Origin: Lepidostoma basale
Taxonomy: Eukaryota; Arthropoda; Insecta; Trichoptera; Lepidostomatidae
Reading direction: 5' to 3'
NCBI GenBank assembly: GCA_022606425.2
Contig: JAHDVF020000840.1
Coordinates: 310,001 to 374,000, forward strand
DNA: 64,000 bases
The notes under the pieces were generated by a model. That model made no database searches. It was not told the origin of the DNA and saw only the letters and a list, made by a program, of their open reading frames with translations. Every line of letters begins with the position of its first letter. The stretch's first letter is position 1. Shown here in pieces: positions 20,387 through 31,015 of the stretch. The translations under genes were made by a program, and so were the position numbers.

Positions 20387-20475
20387 GCGTAAACACGGAC
20401 CCGGTGTAAACACAGGCTCGGCGTAGACACCGGTCTGGCGTAGACAGCTCGCCGTAGACTCCACGTAGACATCAG
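20387..20475. repeat. 17-bp minisatellite
   Basis: Units GCGTAAACACGGACCCG, GTGTAAACACAGGCTCG, GCGTAGACACCGGTCTG, GCGTAGACAGCTCGCC and two shorter ones starting GTAGAC. GC-richer than its surroundings. Confidence 0.75.
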
Positions 20476-21815
20476 CTTAGAGCGGGAGGTTCTACACCGC
20501 TAAGTGCTTACATGCATTGCGAATAAACTGCCACTTTTCTCGTAGTCGGAAGCGGTTACATACAAAACAACCCTTAAGAAAAGTTGAATTGGAATTACTG
20601 GCGCGAGTGATGAAAGCAACATTATTTGTGGAAATTTATTTATGCATTTTCCCGCCAGTTTTCAACTTGAATAGCAATGAGTACATTTGAATAGTTTGCC
20701 CTTTTGAGATGCAAAGATGGAGGCTCCTTTTGTATGTTCACGTAATTCAATAATTATAACGAAACAAATTTATTTGAGTTCAACGAATACATACACATTT
20801 GGTAGCGAAAATTGTTTTATAATATTATTTATTTATTTTGTGTACTCATAACTTATTTTAAGTTTTATTTTTTGTAACGTGAGTTTAATCAAACAGGAGT
20901 CTTTTTCTGAAACCATTTTGACTGCTTCGCTTCCAACCTATTAAAAGCTAATCCGTGGATTTTGAGTGATGCATTCTGTATATCTGAAATTTGATAATTT
21001 GAATGATTCTCGTTATTTATCGATAAAGAATATATTTTGTTTGAAATCAAAGAAAGAGCTACCAACTGTACACGAAAATGAAATATTCAGTTGATTAGTG
21101 TAAACAGTTCGTGTTATAAATTAAGTCATGTTTTTTGATAGGATTACTGCATTTTTTCGTGGTATTATAATTTTTTTTAAATCATGCTTGCTTATTTCTA
21201 CTTGTATTGGAGATTATTTGCACTAATAAGTATAGTAATGTTTTCGATAAAAAAACATATGCAAGTTGATAAAAACAGTGTTTTGATAAATAAAAAAAAA
21301 ATGAAGAAATATTTCAAGAATAAGTTTCACGTTACTTAATTTTTGAGTCGAACAAATTTGGAGAAATTTCACAGAAACAAAGATAACTAGAAAACTCTGT
21401 TAGAAATTAATTACTATAACTCAAAGAGCATTGATACGTGCAAGGAAGATGTTGATTGGCTTAGCTCTATTCATTGTAGGTGGGGGTGCCACCCACTTAC
21501 CCACCAGCCCCCACTTCCCCAGGGGGTGTCGGCGATGGCGCTGCAAGGGGAGCAGAGTAAATAATATCTAAATACAATTTCCATATGAATCAATAGTGTA
21601 GAAAGTTATACGGCGAGATTTCCGCTATAAAGTGCATAAAACTTGGTTTTACTCTACTAAATAATATGATTTTTATAAGTTTTTGTTGCTTATTGCATAT
21701 TTTTTTCAGTCGTTGCACTCATGATTACACAGAAAGCCATTAATTTTTAAATTTTTAACATTTTACATAGTATCGAAATCATGTTACAATACATTATATG
21801 CAGCTTAAGTACATA
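20475..21815. other. Unique DNA, possible conserved non-coding block
   Basis: No coding signal. 20500-20760 and the GC-rich 21475-21560 (CCCCAGGGGGTGTCGGCGAT) are not related to repeats in this window. Confidence 0.4.
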
Positions 21816-22265
21816 CAAAAGTCTATGAAGCCTGCGTTCTGCCAGTTGGTACTTATGGTCTTGAAACTGTAACATTGTCCAAACAAAGTGCCGAGAAACT
21901 ACGAGTGATCCAAAGACCCATGGAAAGAGCCATGTTAGGAATAAGCCTGAGAGACAGAGTCAGAAACGATACGGTGAGAGAAAAAACAAAGGTCACTGAC
22001 ATCATCCACCGGGTGGCGACTCCAAAATGGCAATGGGAAGGTCACGTAGCCAGAAGCTCAGATGAAAAATGGACAAGAAGACTGCTGACTTAGAGACCGT
22101 GGCCGGCAAAGAGAAGTGCAGGGCGACCGCAACTACGGTGGAAGGATGATCTGAACAGACACGTCGGAATAACCTGGATGCAGTCTGCACAAGACCGAGT
22201 GACATGGAAGCGAATGAAGGAAGCCTTTGTCCAGGGGTGGACGGGAATAGGCTGAGGAAGAAGAA
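21815..22265 (+). mobile_element. LINE-K C-terminal fragment
   Basis: Plus strand encodes VYEACVLPVGTYGLETVTLS, then ERAMLGISLRDRVRNDTVRE, WQWEGHVARSSDEKWTRRLL, one stop, GRPQLRWKDDLNRHVG and WKRMKEAFVQGWTGIG, ending in (GAA)n at 22254-22268. RTE-clade post-RT region. A sister copy lies inside LINE-L at 63381-63711. Confidence 0.8.
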
Positions 22266-22269
22266 GAAG

Positions 22270-22745
22270 TACATACAATTATATATACAATATAATGGTA
22301 ATAATCTAAATTGAAATATTTGTTTTCTTTGAAGTTTAATTACATTTGATGGGAGTAATTTGTTTTGCACCGTTAAGACATCATCAAATGATTAATACCG
22401 TAGCTAGGTAAAGCATGTCAATTCACCAATGTGTATTATTGAGTTTTACATAATTATATTAGAAACAATGAATAATTAACAAATGGACTTCCGAAAACAA
22501 CCATCGTTAGCGTATACGATAATTCTGTAAGAATATACGACTTCTGAAATATCTGTTTTTGATTATATTCTAAAATGCTGTTCACAAATAAATGCATATT
22601 AATTTTCACCGTGTAAAATACTTATAATTAATCAACTTCTTTACTTATTTTTGATAATTTTTAATAACTGCGTTATTTAAAAATTGAAAATAATAATTTT
22701 AAATTGTAATAAAATCTGTCTCAACACCATTTAATTTGCTCTTTA
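22270..22745. other. AT-rich DNA
   Basis: Nothing supported. Confidence 0.45.
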
Positions 22746-22792
22746 GAAAGTTACGGATTGTTGTTGTTGTTGTTGTTACGAAAGTTACCGAT
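22746..22792. repeat. (TTG)n tract between 13-bp direct repeats
   Basis: GAAAGTTACGGAT (22746-22758) and GAAAGTTACCGAT (22780-22792) flank only a (TTG)n tract plus TTAC (22759-22779). This is the structure of a LINE-A' insertion truncated to its tail. Confidence 0.6.
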
Positions 22793-22799
22793 AGTTGAT

Positions 22800-22930
22800 T
22801 CAGATTGTTTTGTAACCCTGGCGAAGCTCCGGTGGGAGCGAAACCGGTTAGTTATAAAAAGCAAATAAAATGGCGTTGGGACATATTTTGTAAGTGTTTA
22901 AAATGATTGTTTAATAATGTGACACTACAG
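22800..22930. repeat. P5 half copy
   Basis: TTGTTTTGTAACCCTGGCGA, AGCTCCGGTGGGAGCGAAAC and AAAATGGCGTTGGGACAT match the right arm of the copy at 3832-3925. GCTCC/GGAGC can pair around a short loop. Confidence 0.55.
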
Positions 22931-22949
22931 ATTACGTGCTTCATACGAA

Positions 22950-23290
22950 AGTACAATAAAAATAGACCGTGTAGATTGTATTACCCGCCTTGTGACCAAC
23001 TAACCCCGTGAAATGGCCCCCCAATACGGATTAAAAGACCGTCCGCTACCAAGACTGCACATGCACCCAAGACGACCCAAGAAGGGAGCGCGGGAAGTGA
23101 TATTGTCATGGAGTGCGATAAAGACGCACAGAGCGAGAGGCCCCGCGTGAGATCGATACGTCATTTGAGCCGTCTCCATGGCAACGGGGGGGCGGCCCCC
23201 TCTAGGGGGCGGCAGTACCCCAGCACCCCTTCTATTAAATTCGTAGACTGTTTTAAACCGAGCGAAATAATACGGTATCGGCATTTATCA
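22950..23290. promoter_or_regulatory. CpG-rich island with X-box and CRE-like sites
   Basis: Sharp GC increase against the surroundings. GTCTCCATGGCAAC at 23172-23185 fits the RFX X-box (GTNNCC-AT-RGNAAC), and TACGTCA at 23157-23163 is a CRE half-type site 8 bp away. Multiple CpGs follow. Both strands have open frames of 60-95 codons with no recognisable domain. Likely a promoter, CpG-rich first exon or enhancer; direction unknown. Confidence 0.45.
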
Positions 23291-23770
23291 AGCTAAATTA
23301 TTTCTTCAAGGCTTTATGTATTCACAAAATTAAATATTTAATTAGTTTGTTACGAATTTTAATTTCTCATTATTTTATCCTTGAGTGGTTTTATTGTTTG
23401 TATTTAATATGTTTAACTTAACTTTATTTATACATTTATTTATATAAACTGACAGTATATTTCAAAATACAAGGTGTTGCGAAAAAATATATTTACTAAC
23501 ATGAGCAATTAAATAATAAATTCAAAGTAAATTTTATTATTTAATAATTTATTATGTCAATCTCGTGACATGAAAGAATATACAAAATACATATTTAAAA
23601 AAAACCTTCGATCGATATATTTATTTAAATTCTGAATATCAAACTATCTTTATTCTAGAAATGTAAATTTGAATTGCAAAAAAAATAAAATTATTTACAT
23701 AACAATCAAAAAGATATTGATATTTTTATTGGTTTATTAGATTTTTATATACATAATATAAAAAAGTATA
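23290..23770. other. AT-rich DNA
   Basis: No features supported. Confidence 0.45.
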
Positions 23771-23784
23771 TTTTTAATTATTAA

Positions 23785-24198
23785 ACTAACTAACTAACTA
23801 ACTAACCATCACGCCGTCTCCCCGAAGGGGTAAGCAGAAAGAATGGACTGCCACACCTTTCTTTCCTGACATATTTCTCTCGCTTCCTCATGTCATGCAC
23901 GAGCGTCGATTTCTCTGACTCCTCACATGGCCGACATTCAATATTTGATTTATTTGATCGTGCCACGTTTTCCTCGGTCTTCCTCTATTTCTGGTTCCAT
24001 TTACATCGTTAAAATATTTATATTTTTACCATTCTTTCTTCACTCATTCTTTCCATATGTCCAAACCATCTTACTGATCCTTTCATTATTTTGTTCATAA
24101 CATCATTCGTATTGCATTTACTTCTTATATTTTTATTCGACACTCTATCATACACAGATTATCCACACATTCGTCTAAGGGATCTCATTTCTACTGCA
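23785..24198 (-). mobile_element. LINE-A insertion, 12-bp TSD
   Basis: (CTAA)n at 23784-23806, terminus, then minus-strand RACM/RNRGRPRKTW/GHMERM/YDRVSN blocks with small deletions, ending at the RSLRRM region. TTTAATTATTAA at 23773-23784 and 24199-24210. Closely related to 4684-5351. Confidence 0.8.
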
Positions 24199-24216
24199 TT
24201 TAATTATTAATATTTA

Positions 24217-24640
24217 TTAATGTCTATACTAATGCAATCTCTTGACCCATATGTACAGATAAAATGCAGAATTGAAGTAGCAAGAGCTGCATTTAATAAA
24301 ATGAAATCTTTCTTTTGCAACGATAACAAAAATTTGAAACTCCGCCAGTGGATGATCAAATGCTATGTGAGGTCTGTTTTATTGTATGGATCTAAAACGT
24401 GGACAGACATGGTTACCAATATCGAAGTCCTGAGGCGAGCTAGAGTTGACAGGGAGCTGTTGTCAACTATCAAGGTTTGGAAGATTTTACAACTGGATCA
24501 TGTACTGCGTGGGGAAAAATACCACATTTTCCAACTATTAGGATATTGAAGAGATATTGAAGGGGGAAATTGAGGGACGCCGAGGGCCCGGTAGGAGATA
24601 GATGTCCTAGACCCGACAGGGCACTTGAGAGAAGAAGAAG
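24217..24640 (+). mobile_element. LINE-B fragment
   Basis: Plus strand 24220-24549 encodes DPYVQIKCRIEVARAAFNKM, the segment KLRQWMIKCYVRSVLLYGSK, NIEVLRRARVDRELLS and LDHVLRGEKY with a deletion relative to the copy at 11405-12825. It ends with a decayed LINE-B terminus and AGAGAAGAAGAAGAA (24620-24634). Confidence 0.75.
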
Positions 24641-25055
24641 AATGTCTTAAATGTTTCCCGACGACTGCCTAACATTATTTTACGGTTATAAGCCAGCAGA
24701 ATGTACCAGTAGAACACACACCAGTTTTAATAAAGTATTCCACTTTTTATCATTCTTCTATTAATTTTTTATGATTATCAACTTTTCATTTTATATCGTC
24801 CCTATTTTTTTTTTTAACTACATAGACTTCTTTGTAGAGCTACGAAAGGTAGCCCTGTAATGAATATTAATTCCATACGAGCAAATCATTTAGATTTATC
24901 TACATAAATAATAAGTTTCATATCATGCCACTAATGAAAAAAACCTTTCATAAATTTAATTATTAAAACAACGGTTCATAAATTATAAATTTAATTATTT
25001 AAACAACGGTTTATAAATTATAAATGAATATTGGGAAAATAATATTAATATATTC
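24640..25055. other. AT-rich DNA
   Basis: Contains a short local duplication of CAACGGTT(C/T)ATAAATTATAA at 24970-25024. Otherwise nothing recognised. Confidence 0.45.
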
Positions 25056-25056
25056 A

Positions 25057-25490
25057 GAATGACGACCTTTGTGGCAGAGTGGTGAGAGCTCTGACTTCCA
25101 TACCGAAGGTGATTGTCACACTGTCTTTGGTCTGGTGTAGAATTCACGTGACAATAAAATGGCGATAGATTGGCTACATATCACATGTCATAAGATGTGT
25201 GTACGGCAGGACATCGACGGAGAGTAGCGTAGCTTAAATGTGGTCTGGGTCCCCCTTGGCTGCAAATATACATATATTGTTATTATTATTTTTTAACGTA
25301 AGTCCCGCATGGACGGGGGACGGGCCTAGGGAGTGCACGAGTGAAACTGACGATAGGCGCCGCTGCGCCTATAACAGCTTCGGGTAAGCGGAGGGAGCCC
25401 TCTATGGCTCGGCCATAAATAAATGTCATAAGATTCAATATAATAGCTAAAATATATTGTATTCATTAATTGGGCTCAAACGACCAATTG
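25057..25490 (+). mobile_element. SINE-T copy interrupted by a 226-bp insert
   Basis: Head CGACCTTTGTGGCAGAGTGG (A-box-like), but the B box is deleted (about 30 bp between ACCGAAGGT and GATTGTCAC). Body: TTTGGTCTGGTGTAGAATTC, AAAATGGCGATAGATTGGCT up to ATGTCATAAGAT (25196). After the insert (25197-25422) it resumes at 25435 with TCAATATAATAGCTAAAATA and AATTGGGCTCAAACGACC, matching the 3' part of the copy at 45845-46091. Confidence 0.85.
25197..25422. mobile_element. Unclassified retroposon, 12-bp TSD
   Basis: 226 bp, GC-rich compared with its host, bounded by exact ATGTCATAAGAT at 25185-25196 and 25423-25434. Starts GTGTGTACGGCAGGACATCG and ends GGCTCGGCCATAAATAA. No A/B boxes or coding region that I can recognise. 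The length of the duplication suggests retroposition; orientation is probably plus from the AT-rich right end. Confidence 0.6.
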
Positions 25491-25780
25491 CATAAAAGAA
25501 AAAAATGGTAAAAGAGACTGGAAGAAGTGGAGAAGAGGCAAGATCTAAAAAAAATGCTATCGAAATCCAAGGGATGGTGCCAATGCTTGGGCAATTGAAA
25601 AACTGGTTATTATATATTCAAAGGATTAGTATGTTCTTTTTTAATAAAAAAAATGCACTATGAAACGAATATTTTGCCCTTTAAAATAAATCGTAGTAAA
25701 TTAAATACCACACCCAACGTAACTTTACCTTACCTAAGTACTTTGTTATAACAATTTGTTTCCAAGTGTAAAATATATAT
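25490..25780. other. AT-rich DNA
   Basis: No feature supported. Confidence 0.4.
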
Positions 25781-25782
25781 AT

Positions 25783-26021
25783 TTTTTCTTGTAAACAACA
25801 GGTCGCTTAAACCCAATTACTGTATACACATTATTTTTAGCTATTATATTGATGATCCACATGACATGTGATAGGTAGCCAATCTATCGCCATTTTATTG
25901 TCACGTGAATTCTACACCAGACCAAAGACAATGTGACAATCACACTGCCATCGCCGAGAATCGAACCCGGGACCTTCGGTATGGAAGTCAGAGCTTCTAA
26001 CCACTCTGCCACGAAGGTCGT
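25783..26021 (-). mobile_element. SINE-T, most complete copy
   Basis: Minus strand: head CGACGACCTTCGTGGCAGAG, A-box-like TGGCAGAGTGGTTAGAAGC, B box GGTTCGATTCT, then the body (ATTGTCACATTGTCTTTGG, ACGTGACAATAAAATGGCG, GGCTACCTATCACATGTCAT) and a 3' part ending near a T-rich run at 25780. About 240 bp. Confidence 0.85.
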
Positions 26022-26224
26022 CGATTAAAATGAAAGTTTGGATACACCAAAGGAATACTAATAAATTCTAAAAGCAAACTTTTAAAACTAGTCTGTCCTA
26101 ATATTAATGTTGTTACATAAAAATTCTTGGTCTCGTTTCAATAATATAAACATTTAAAAAAAAAAACCCTCTCAAATATACGAGTATTTTAGTTCATATT
26201 TATTGTTTATTGACAATGATGTAA

Positions 26225-28135
26225 AATTGCCTGTTTTCTAAGTTTATATGAATGGCATGTTTCGCATTTTGATAATTTATTTATTTATTTATTTATTTAT
26301 ACATTTACAAATGAGACATAACAAACAATAAAACATTTAGGCGACTCATTTGGACACAAAACGGTATTATAAAGATAAAAAACCAAAACAACATGAGACC
26401 AAAAAATCATACATATCAGAAGGAATCCAAATATGTCGACGTCAGTGAGGCAGTACTCTTTCCAGAATTTGCAATATTTTTATTTTGAATACTGCCTCAC
26501 TGACACTGAAAATGTCCAAATCCGAGATGATTAGATTCAGCGTCCGAATTGCTCTTCCTACTGGCATCACCAAAGGCAGGTTGGTTCTGCGTGACGGAGT
26601 AAAGAACAATTGATGTCGGCGCTGTCGCAGGTAGTTATCAGGAACAAAAAGACCTATTTGCTCCGGAACATAGGGGTTCTCAATAGAGCCCCGAATCAGT
26701 TTGTAAAAATGTGATGTTAATAATCCTTCCCTCCTTAGTTCGAGGGAGTTATACCCCAGCATACCCAAGAGAAATGCCGTTGGATAGAGCCAAGGATATA
26801 CCCCGTACTCTCTCATGTAGAGGGCTCTCAAGAATTTCTTTTGAACCCTCTCCAACATGAGAGAATACTGAGCCTCATGAGGACTCCATATCACGGCACC
26901 TCCCTCGAGTCTGCTTCTGACAAAGGAGTTGTACAGAGTTCTAAGGACCCGGGTATCTCTGAAAACCCTAACAGTTCGAAGAACAAAACCCAGCATCTTT
27001 AACGAAACGTCACATACCTTCTCGATCTGAGCACGAAATGTCAATCGACTTTCGTAAATTATCCCAAGATCTCTGACAGTAGATACACGTTTGAGGCTCT
27101 CATTACTCATAGAATATCGATGATATGTAATGTAGTGCGCCCTAGAGAATGACATTATAACACATTTGGATATGTTGAAGTAAATCTGGTTGCGCTTGCT
27201 CCAGTCAACAATCCTGTCAATATCGGATTGCAAACGTAAACAGTCCTCCAATGTTGTTATTTTTAAGAAAAGTTTTAAGTCATCTGCAAATAAAAGAAAT
27301 CGCGAGAAGTGTATTGCTTTCGCGACATCGTTTATGAAGATTGAGAAAAGAAGTGGACCTAGGTTTGAGCCTTGGGGTACACCTGAATAAACGTAAAATG
27401 GTCGGGAGTGAAATTTTCCATAAGATACAAATTGTGTCCTCTCTTTCAGGTAACTTACAAAGAAAGATACAAGACGAGAAGAAAAACCGATTTCTTCTAA
27501 TTTACTGATAAGAATATCATGATTTACGGTGTCGAATGCCTTGGAGAAATCATTGTACGAGCAGTCTACTTGGTGACCTGCATCCAATGCCCCGGCTACA
27601 TAATCCGTAAAGATGAGAAGATTTGTGTCAGTTGACCGTTTTTTTCTGAACCCATGTTGTTCCGTTATAATAAACGGTTCAACACCGGGTAGTATAAATT
27701 TGTGAATCATAATTTGTGAATCATAACTATTCGAAGTTTAGCCGGTGCTGGTAGAATAGCAATCGGCCTGTAATTTTCGACCGAGGTTCTAGAACCACTC
27801 TTAAAAATAGGACATATCCTAGAGATTTTCCAAGAGTGGGGAAATGTGCTAGAACTCAGGGCCAAGTTAAAAATAAAACTTAACGGTTCTTTTAGGAATT
27901 CTGCACAACCTTTTATGAAAAAAATTGGCATAAAATCGGGGCCTACCGAATGTGAGTTCTTCAAATTACAAATGGATTTTTCAACATCTGTAGGATTAAG
28001 GGAATATACATCGATATTCTGTGCTCCACTGTCAGTGAGACCGGTCGCCATACCAAGATTTAATAAAGGCGAAATATGTCATTTCTATAAACTAAATTAA
28101 TACTTCTAGAAATCGGGACGTTATAAATCGTATAA
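26225..28135. repeat. P1 fold-back split by LINE-H
   Basis: Left arm CTGTTTTCTAAGTTTATATG and GAATGGCATGTTTCGCATTT (26231-26268); right arm AAGGCGAAATATGTCATTTC and AATACTTCTAGAAATCGGG (28068-28122). LINE-H occupies the centre. Confidence 0.65.
26275..28060 (-). mobile_element. LINE-H: CR1/Jockey-like LINE, RT region
   Basis: Minus strand. The 5' frame (28051 to 27707, about 114 codons) carries NSHSVGPDFMPIFFIKGCAE, SWKISRICPIFKSGS and NYRPIAILP, the N-terminal RT blocks. It is frameshifted near 27710, where TGAATCATAA is duplicated (27703-27726). The second frame (27710 to 26442, 422 codons) has TEQHGFRKKRSTDTNLL (17-33), NDFSKAFDTVNHDIL (53-67), SGVPQGSNLGPLLFSIF (109-125), LLFADDLKLF (139-148, catalytic FADD) and VRDLGIIYESRLTF, then the usual C-terminal domain. 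The 3' UTR ends in (TTTA)n at 26275-26303. Endonuclease domain absent: 5'-truncated. Confidence 0.85.
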
Positions 28136-28275
28136 ATAAGTTTCATGCTACTTGATTTTATGGCTTTGACCGGTTTCGGTAGCTCACTCCTATCTTGCGG
28201 CCCAGAAGTTGGCAGCGAGCTGCAGAACCGTTCGAAGCCATAATATCAAATTGAATTAAACTAAACACATATTTT
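28135..28275. repeat. P2 fold-back copy
   Basis: TTTTATGGCTTTGACCGGTT TCGG (28153) mirrors CCGTTCGAAGCCATAAT (28228). The loop has CAGAAGTTGGCAGCGAGCTG. Outer sequence GAATTAAACTAAACACATAT as in other copies. Confidence 0.65.
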
Positions 28276-28326
28276 AATATCTTTTTTATTTAAATAAATG
28301 TCATCACTTAAATAGAACTTTATTTA

Positions 28327-28455
28327 GAACTTCGTGATATAGTGGCAAGAGCTATGACTGCCACATCGAAGGTACCGAGGTCGTTTCCCGGCGATATCAG
28401 TGTTATTCTCACTCTGTCTTTGGTCTGGTGTAGAATAAACGTGAAAATAAAATGT
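28327..28455 (+). mobile_element. SINE-T copy
   Basis: Diverged head (TTCGTGATATAGTGGCAAGAGC), B box region GGTCGTTTCCC, body CTTTGGTCTGGTGTAGAATA and GTGAAAATAAAATGTCGATA. 3' part missing. Confidence 0.75.
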
Positions 28456-28484
28456 CGATATTTTAACTACCTATTCATATAATA

Positions 28485-28690
28485 CCACCTCATTCGACTG
28501 ATATTAATGGGTAAAGTGAAGGGACGTCGGAGAGTTGGTAGAAGGCAGCTGTCCTGGCTGCGGAATATCAAAGAGTGGACAGGAATAACCAGAGTTTAGA
28601 ACCTGTTCCAAGTGGCGCAGGACAGAGATGCCTTTGCTGCAGTGATCGCCAACGTTGGGGGGACCAGACACGGCACCAAAAGAAGAAGAT
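28485..28690 (+). mobile_element. LINE-B 3' end
   Basis: GGACGTCGGAGAGTTGGTAG, GCTGTCCTGGCTGCGGAATA, then GATCGCCAACGTTGGGGGGA and AAAGAAGAAGA. Codes for RRQLSWLRNIKEWTGI and DRDAFAAVIANVGGT with one stop. Close to 54055-54350. Confidence 0.8.
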
Positions 28691-28854
28691 ATTTTAAATA
28701 CGTTTAAATTTTCATAATTTTGAAAAGTTTCCATATTTAGTTACAGAAAATTCATATTTTGCTTCCATATAATGTTAATAAACCATTATAAAAATAAAGG
28801 TGGCATTGTACAACTAAAGGTTCGATTTTTTAATGTATATATTGTATTTGTTAC

Positions 28855-29045
28855 AAGGTTAAAGAAGGATGAAAGTAGATGCGAAATCTCCGTACGCCAA
28901 TAAAAAATTGAACAGTTAGACCAATTCAGATATCTCGGAAGCAAAGTAAAGTCCCCAAAACGGTGGAGAGAAAGCTGGAGTTCAGCGTCTCAAAAGGACC
29001 CGCCTGAAATAACAGACTTCTGAGTCTACCAAAAGTAAAGAAGAA
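28855..29045 (+). mobile_element. LINE-C, internally deleted
   Basis: EQLDQFRYLGSK segment (28908-28945) joined directly to the LINE-C terminus (GGTGGAGAGAAAGCTGGAGT, ACAGACTTCTGAGTCTACCA) and a GAAGAAAAAGAAGAA tail. Compare 35208-35845, which has both parts at full distance. Confidence 0.7.
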
Positions 29046-29425
29046 AAAGAAGAATAATAAATGTAGAAGAAATGAGATATCTTATACGAATGTGTGATAA
29101 GTCTGTATATGACAGAATGTAAAATGCAAACATAAGAAGTGAATGATGTGCGAATGAAAGCGTTATGATTAAAATAATGAAAGTGCCATATGATGGTTTG
29201 GACACATGAAAGGTATGAATAAAGAAATAATATATAAACGACGTCACAATCTAATCAATTAAATATTAAATGTCGACCACGTGAGGAATCCGAGAAATCG
29301 ACGTGCGTGCATGACATGATGTGTAAATGTTGAGGATGCGAGAGAAGTGTGCCGGGAAAGAACAGTGTGGTGGTCTATTATTTCTACCTACCACTTTGGG
29401 GAGACTGTGTGATGTTTAGTTAGTT
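29045..29425 (+). mobile_element. LINE-A, decayed
   Basis: MRYLIRMCDKSVYDRM region, then a diverged FGHMK block, the RRACMT region and a terminus reading TACCACTTTGGGGAGACTGT with TTAGTTAGTTAA. Numerous stops; an older copy than 51512-52210. Confidence 0.65.
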
Positions 29426-29429
29426 AAGG

Positions 29430-30590
29430 TAAGGCTACTCAGAGACATTGTTTAGTCTGAAATCAGCTTTTGATCAAATTCGTGAAGTTACAATGTAGTT
29501 AAATACATTAACGTGAAACTTTATACATCCATTTAAATTAAGTGTTCATGTAGGTAGCAAATATGATTATGTACATATCATTAGGTTGGTACGCTCTGCA
29601 GAGGAATTACGATTTTACGGAAAACTGAGCTTGCAGTTGCGGAGCACTTCCATAAAAATGTGTATTTAAATTTCCTTTAACATGTTGTTTCAAACGTGTG
29701 TTTTCGTTTCATTAATTTCTGCGAATCAACTTAAAATTTAAAGCAATTTTCATGGTGAGTTTGCTCAGTCAATTGCCGAGAGAAACGCTCGAACGTTCCT
29801 GTTTGTTTAAGCTTACCCAGTGTTTGACGATTGAGAGGAACAACAGAAATCCATTTATTACAAGCGACTTATACACGGTACAACAAATAAAAACATACAT
29901 TTATCGCTTTCATAACATCTTACACAAAAGACCTACGATTGTATTGAACCTCGCCCTTCCACTCGCGGCCGAACCCGCTCGAGAACGCCGTCTCCCTCTG
30001 CCGCATTCCGAATTCAAATTGCAGAAAGGGATGAGACTCGTGTTTTCAGATTGGCCCATTTCAGGGCGTTATGAAAAATGTAAATTTGCGCTTGTGTGTG
30101 TCACATGTTTATTTCATATTGAAATTCAATTTCGGAGAAAAAAATGAGAGCTTTTTTGTGTAGGTGTGTTTGTACTACTTGACACGTGTGGGGACACGCA
30201 CACAAGCGCCGCTCACGTATACATATACACACAATCAGCTTATGTAAATTTGTTACTCGGAAAAGCCTCATTTTCTTTTACAGTACAGCTTCTTTTTAAC
30301 GAAATATTATTTGGAGTTTCCATGAAGGTTTTTTCCAAGGTTGTGTGTTTGATTAAATATTGTAATTCTTGTATCTTAAGTCGTCTCCACATTACTTGTT
30401 CATAAATATTAGATTATATAAAATATAAATCAGCTTCATTACTAGAGCTTGTTCTGAGAAATTAGTAATGCGCTGAATATTAAACGAACATAATTTGTCT
30501 TGTTCAAACAAAGAAATATAAAAAATATGCAAATACTTTGAGTAATTAATTTGTATTTCTTGTACTTGGAAAACCAATTATTTTCAAAAT
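29430..30590. other. Unique DNA, no confirmed gene
   Basis: Non-repetitive, moderately complex. A 131-codon plus-strand frame (29752-30147) has no recognisable domain, transmembrane segment or signal peptide; I treat it as chance. Could include conserved regulatory DNA. Confidence 0.4.
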
Positions 30591-30654
30591 GTCTTGTGTC
30601 ACTAGTGTTTCTAAGGAAATTATTTTAAAATATAATACAGCTTACTTAGGTAAA

Positions 30655-31015
30655 TCATGGGCTGTCCCTCGTGTCCGAGGAAGACTGTCCTTCACGGTTG
30701 TGGGTCTGCATGTGACTGAAGAGCCCGACACTGGACCCACATATTCTGGGGCATCTGGGGCAGGGGAAGGCGCCTGTAATGGAGTCGTCACCGTCTTCCA
30801 GTGGTCTCTTCTTTCTCCTTCTCCTCCTCTCAGCGGCGTCGTCTCTGCGGTGTGCTTCAGAGTCTTGTGTGCCTTTATGTACTGCTGTTCTCCACGCAGG
30901 TCTGTTCTCTGCAGTCTTTTCCCAGCAACACTACGATGCTAGTCTTTTATAGGTTTCCTTTAAGGGAGTCCCTAAAGCGCTTACTCTGGCCACAGTGTGT
31001 TACCTAAGTGTGTTT
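30655..31015 (-). mobile_element. LINE-E C-terminus with C2H2-type finger
   Basis: Minus strand encodes SALGTPLKETYKR, a stop, WRTAVHKGTQDSEAHRRD, a basic RRRRRRKKRP run, and ITGAFPCPRCPRICGSSVGL followed by FSHMQTH: C-x2-C then H-x3-H spacing of a C2H2 finger, then an acidic/serine tail and stop near 30657. In some LINEs the ORF2 C-terminus carries such a finger. The plus-strand open frame over it is a shadow. Confidence 0.65.

Noticed and set aside
23000..23284. 94-codon minus-strand open frame in the CpG-rich block
   Set aside because: High GC lowers stop frequency; both strands are open and neither shows a domain. Kept only as a regulatory candidate.
25057..26021. Functional tRNA genes
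   Set aside because: A/B boxes are present but no cloverleaf acceptor or anticodon arms can be formed; copies are dispersed with a common body, so they are SINEs.
29752..30147. 131-codon plus-strand open frame as a host gene
   Set aside because: No recognisable domain, no start context or splice signals I trust, and composition like its surroundings.
30589..30942. 117-codon plus-strand open frame rich in Ser/Val/Cys
   Set aside because: It is the antisense of the LINE-E C-terminus, where the minus strand gives a coherent basic region and zinc finger.
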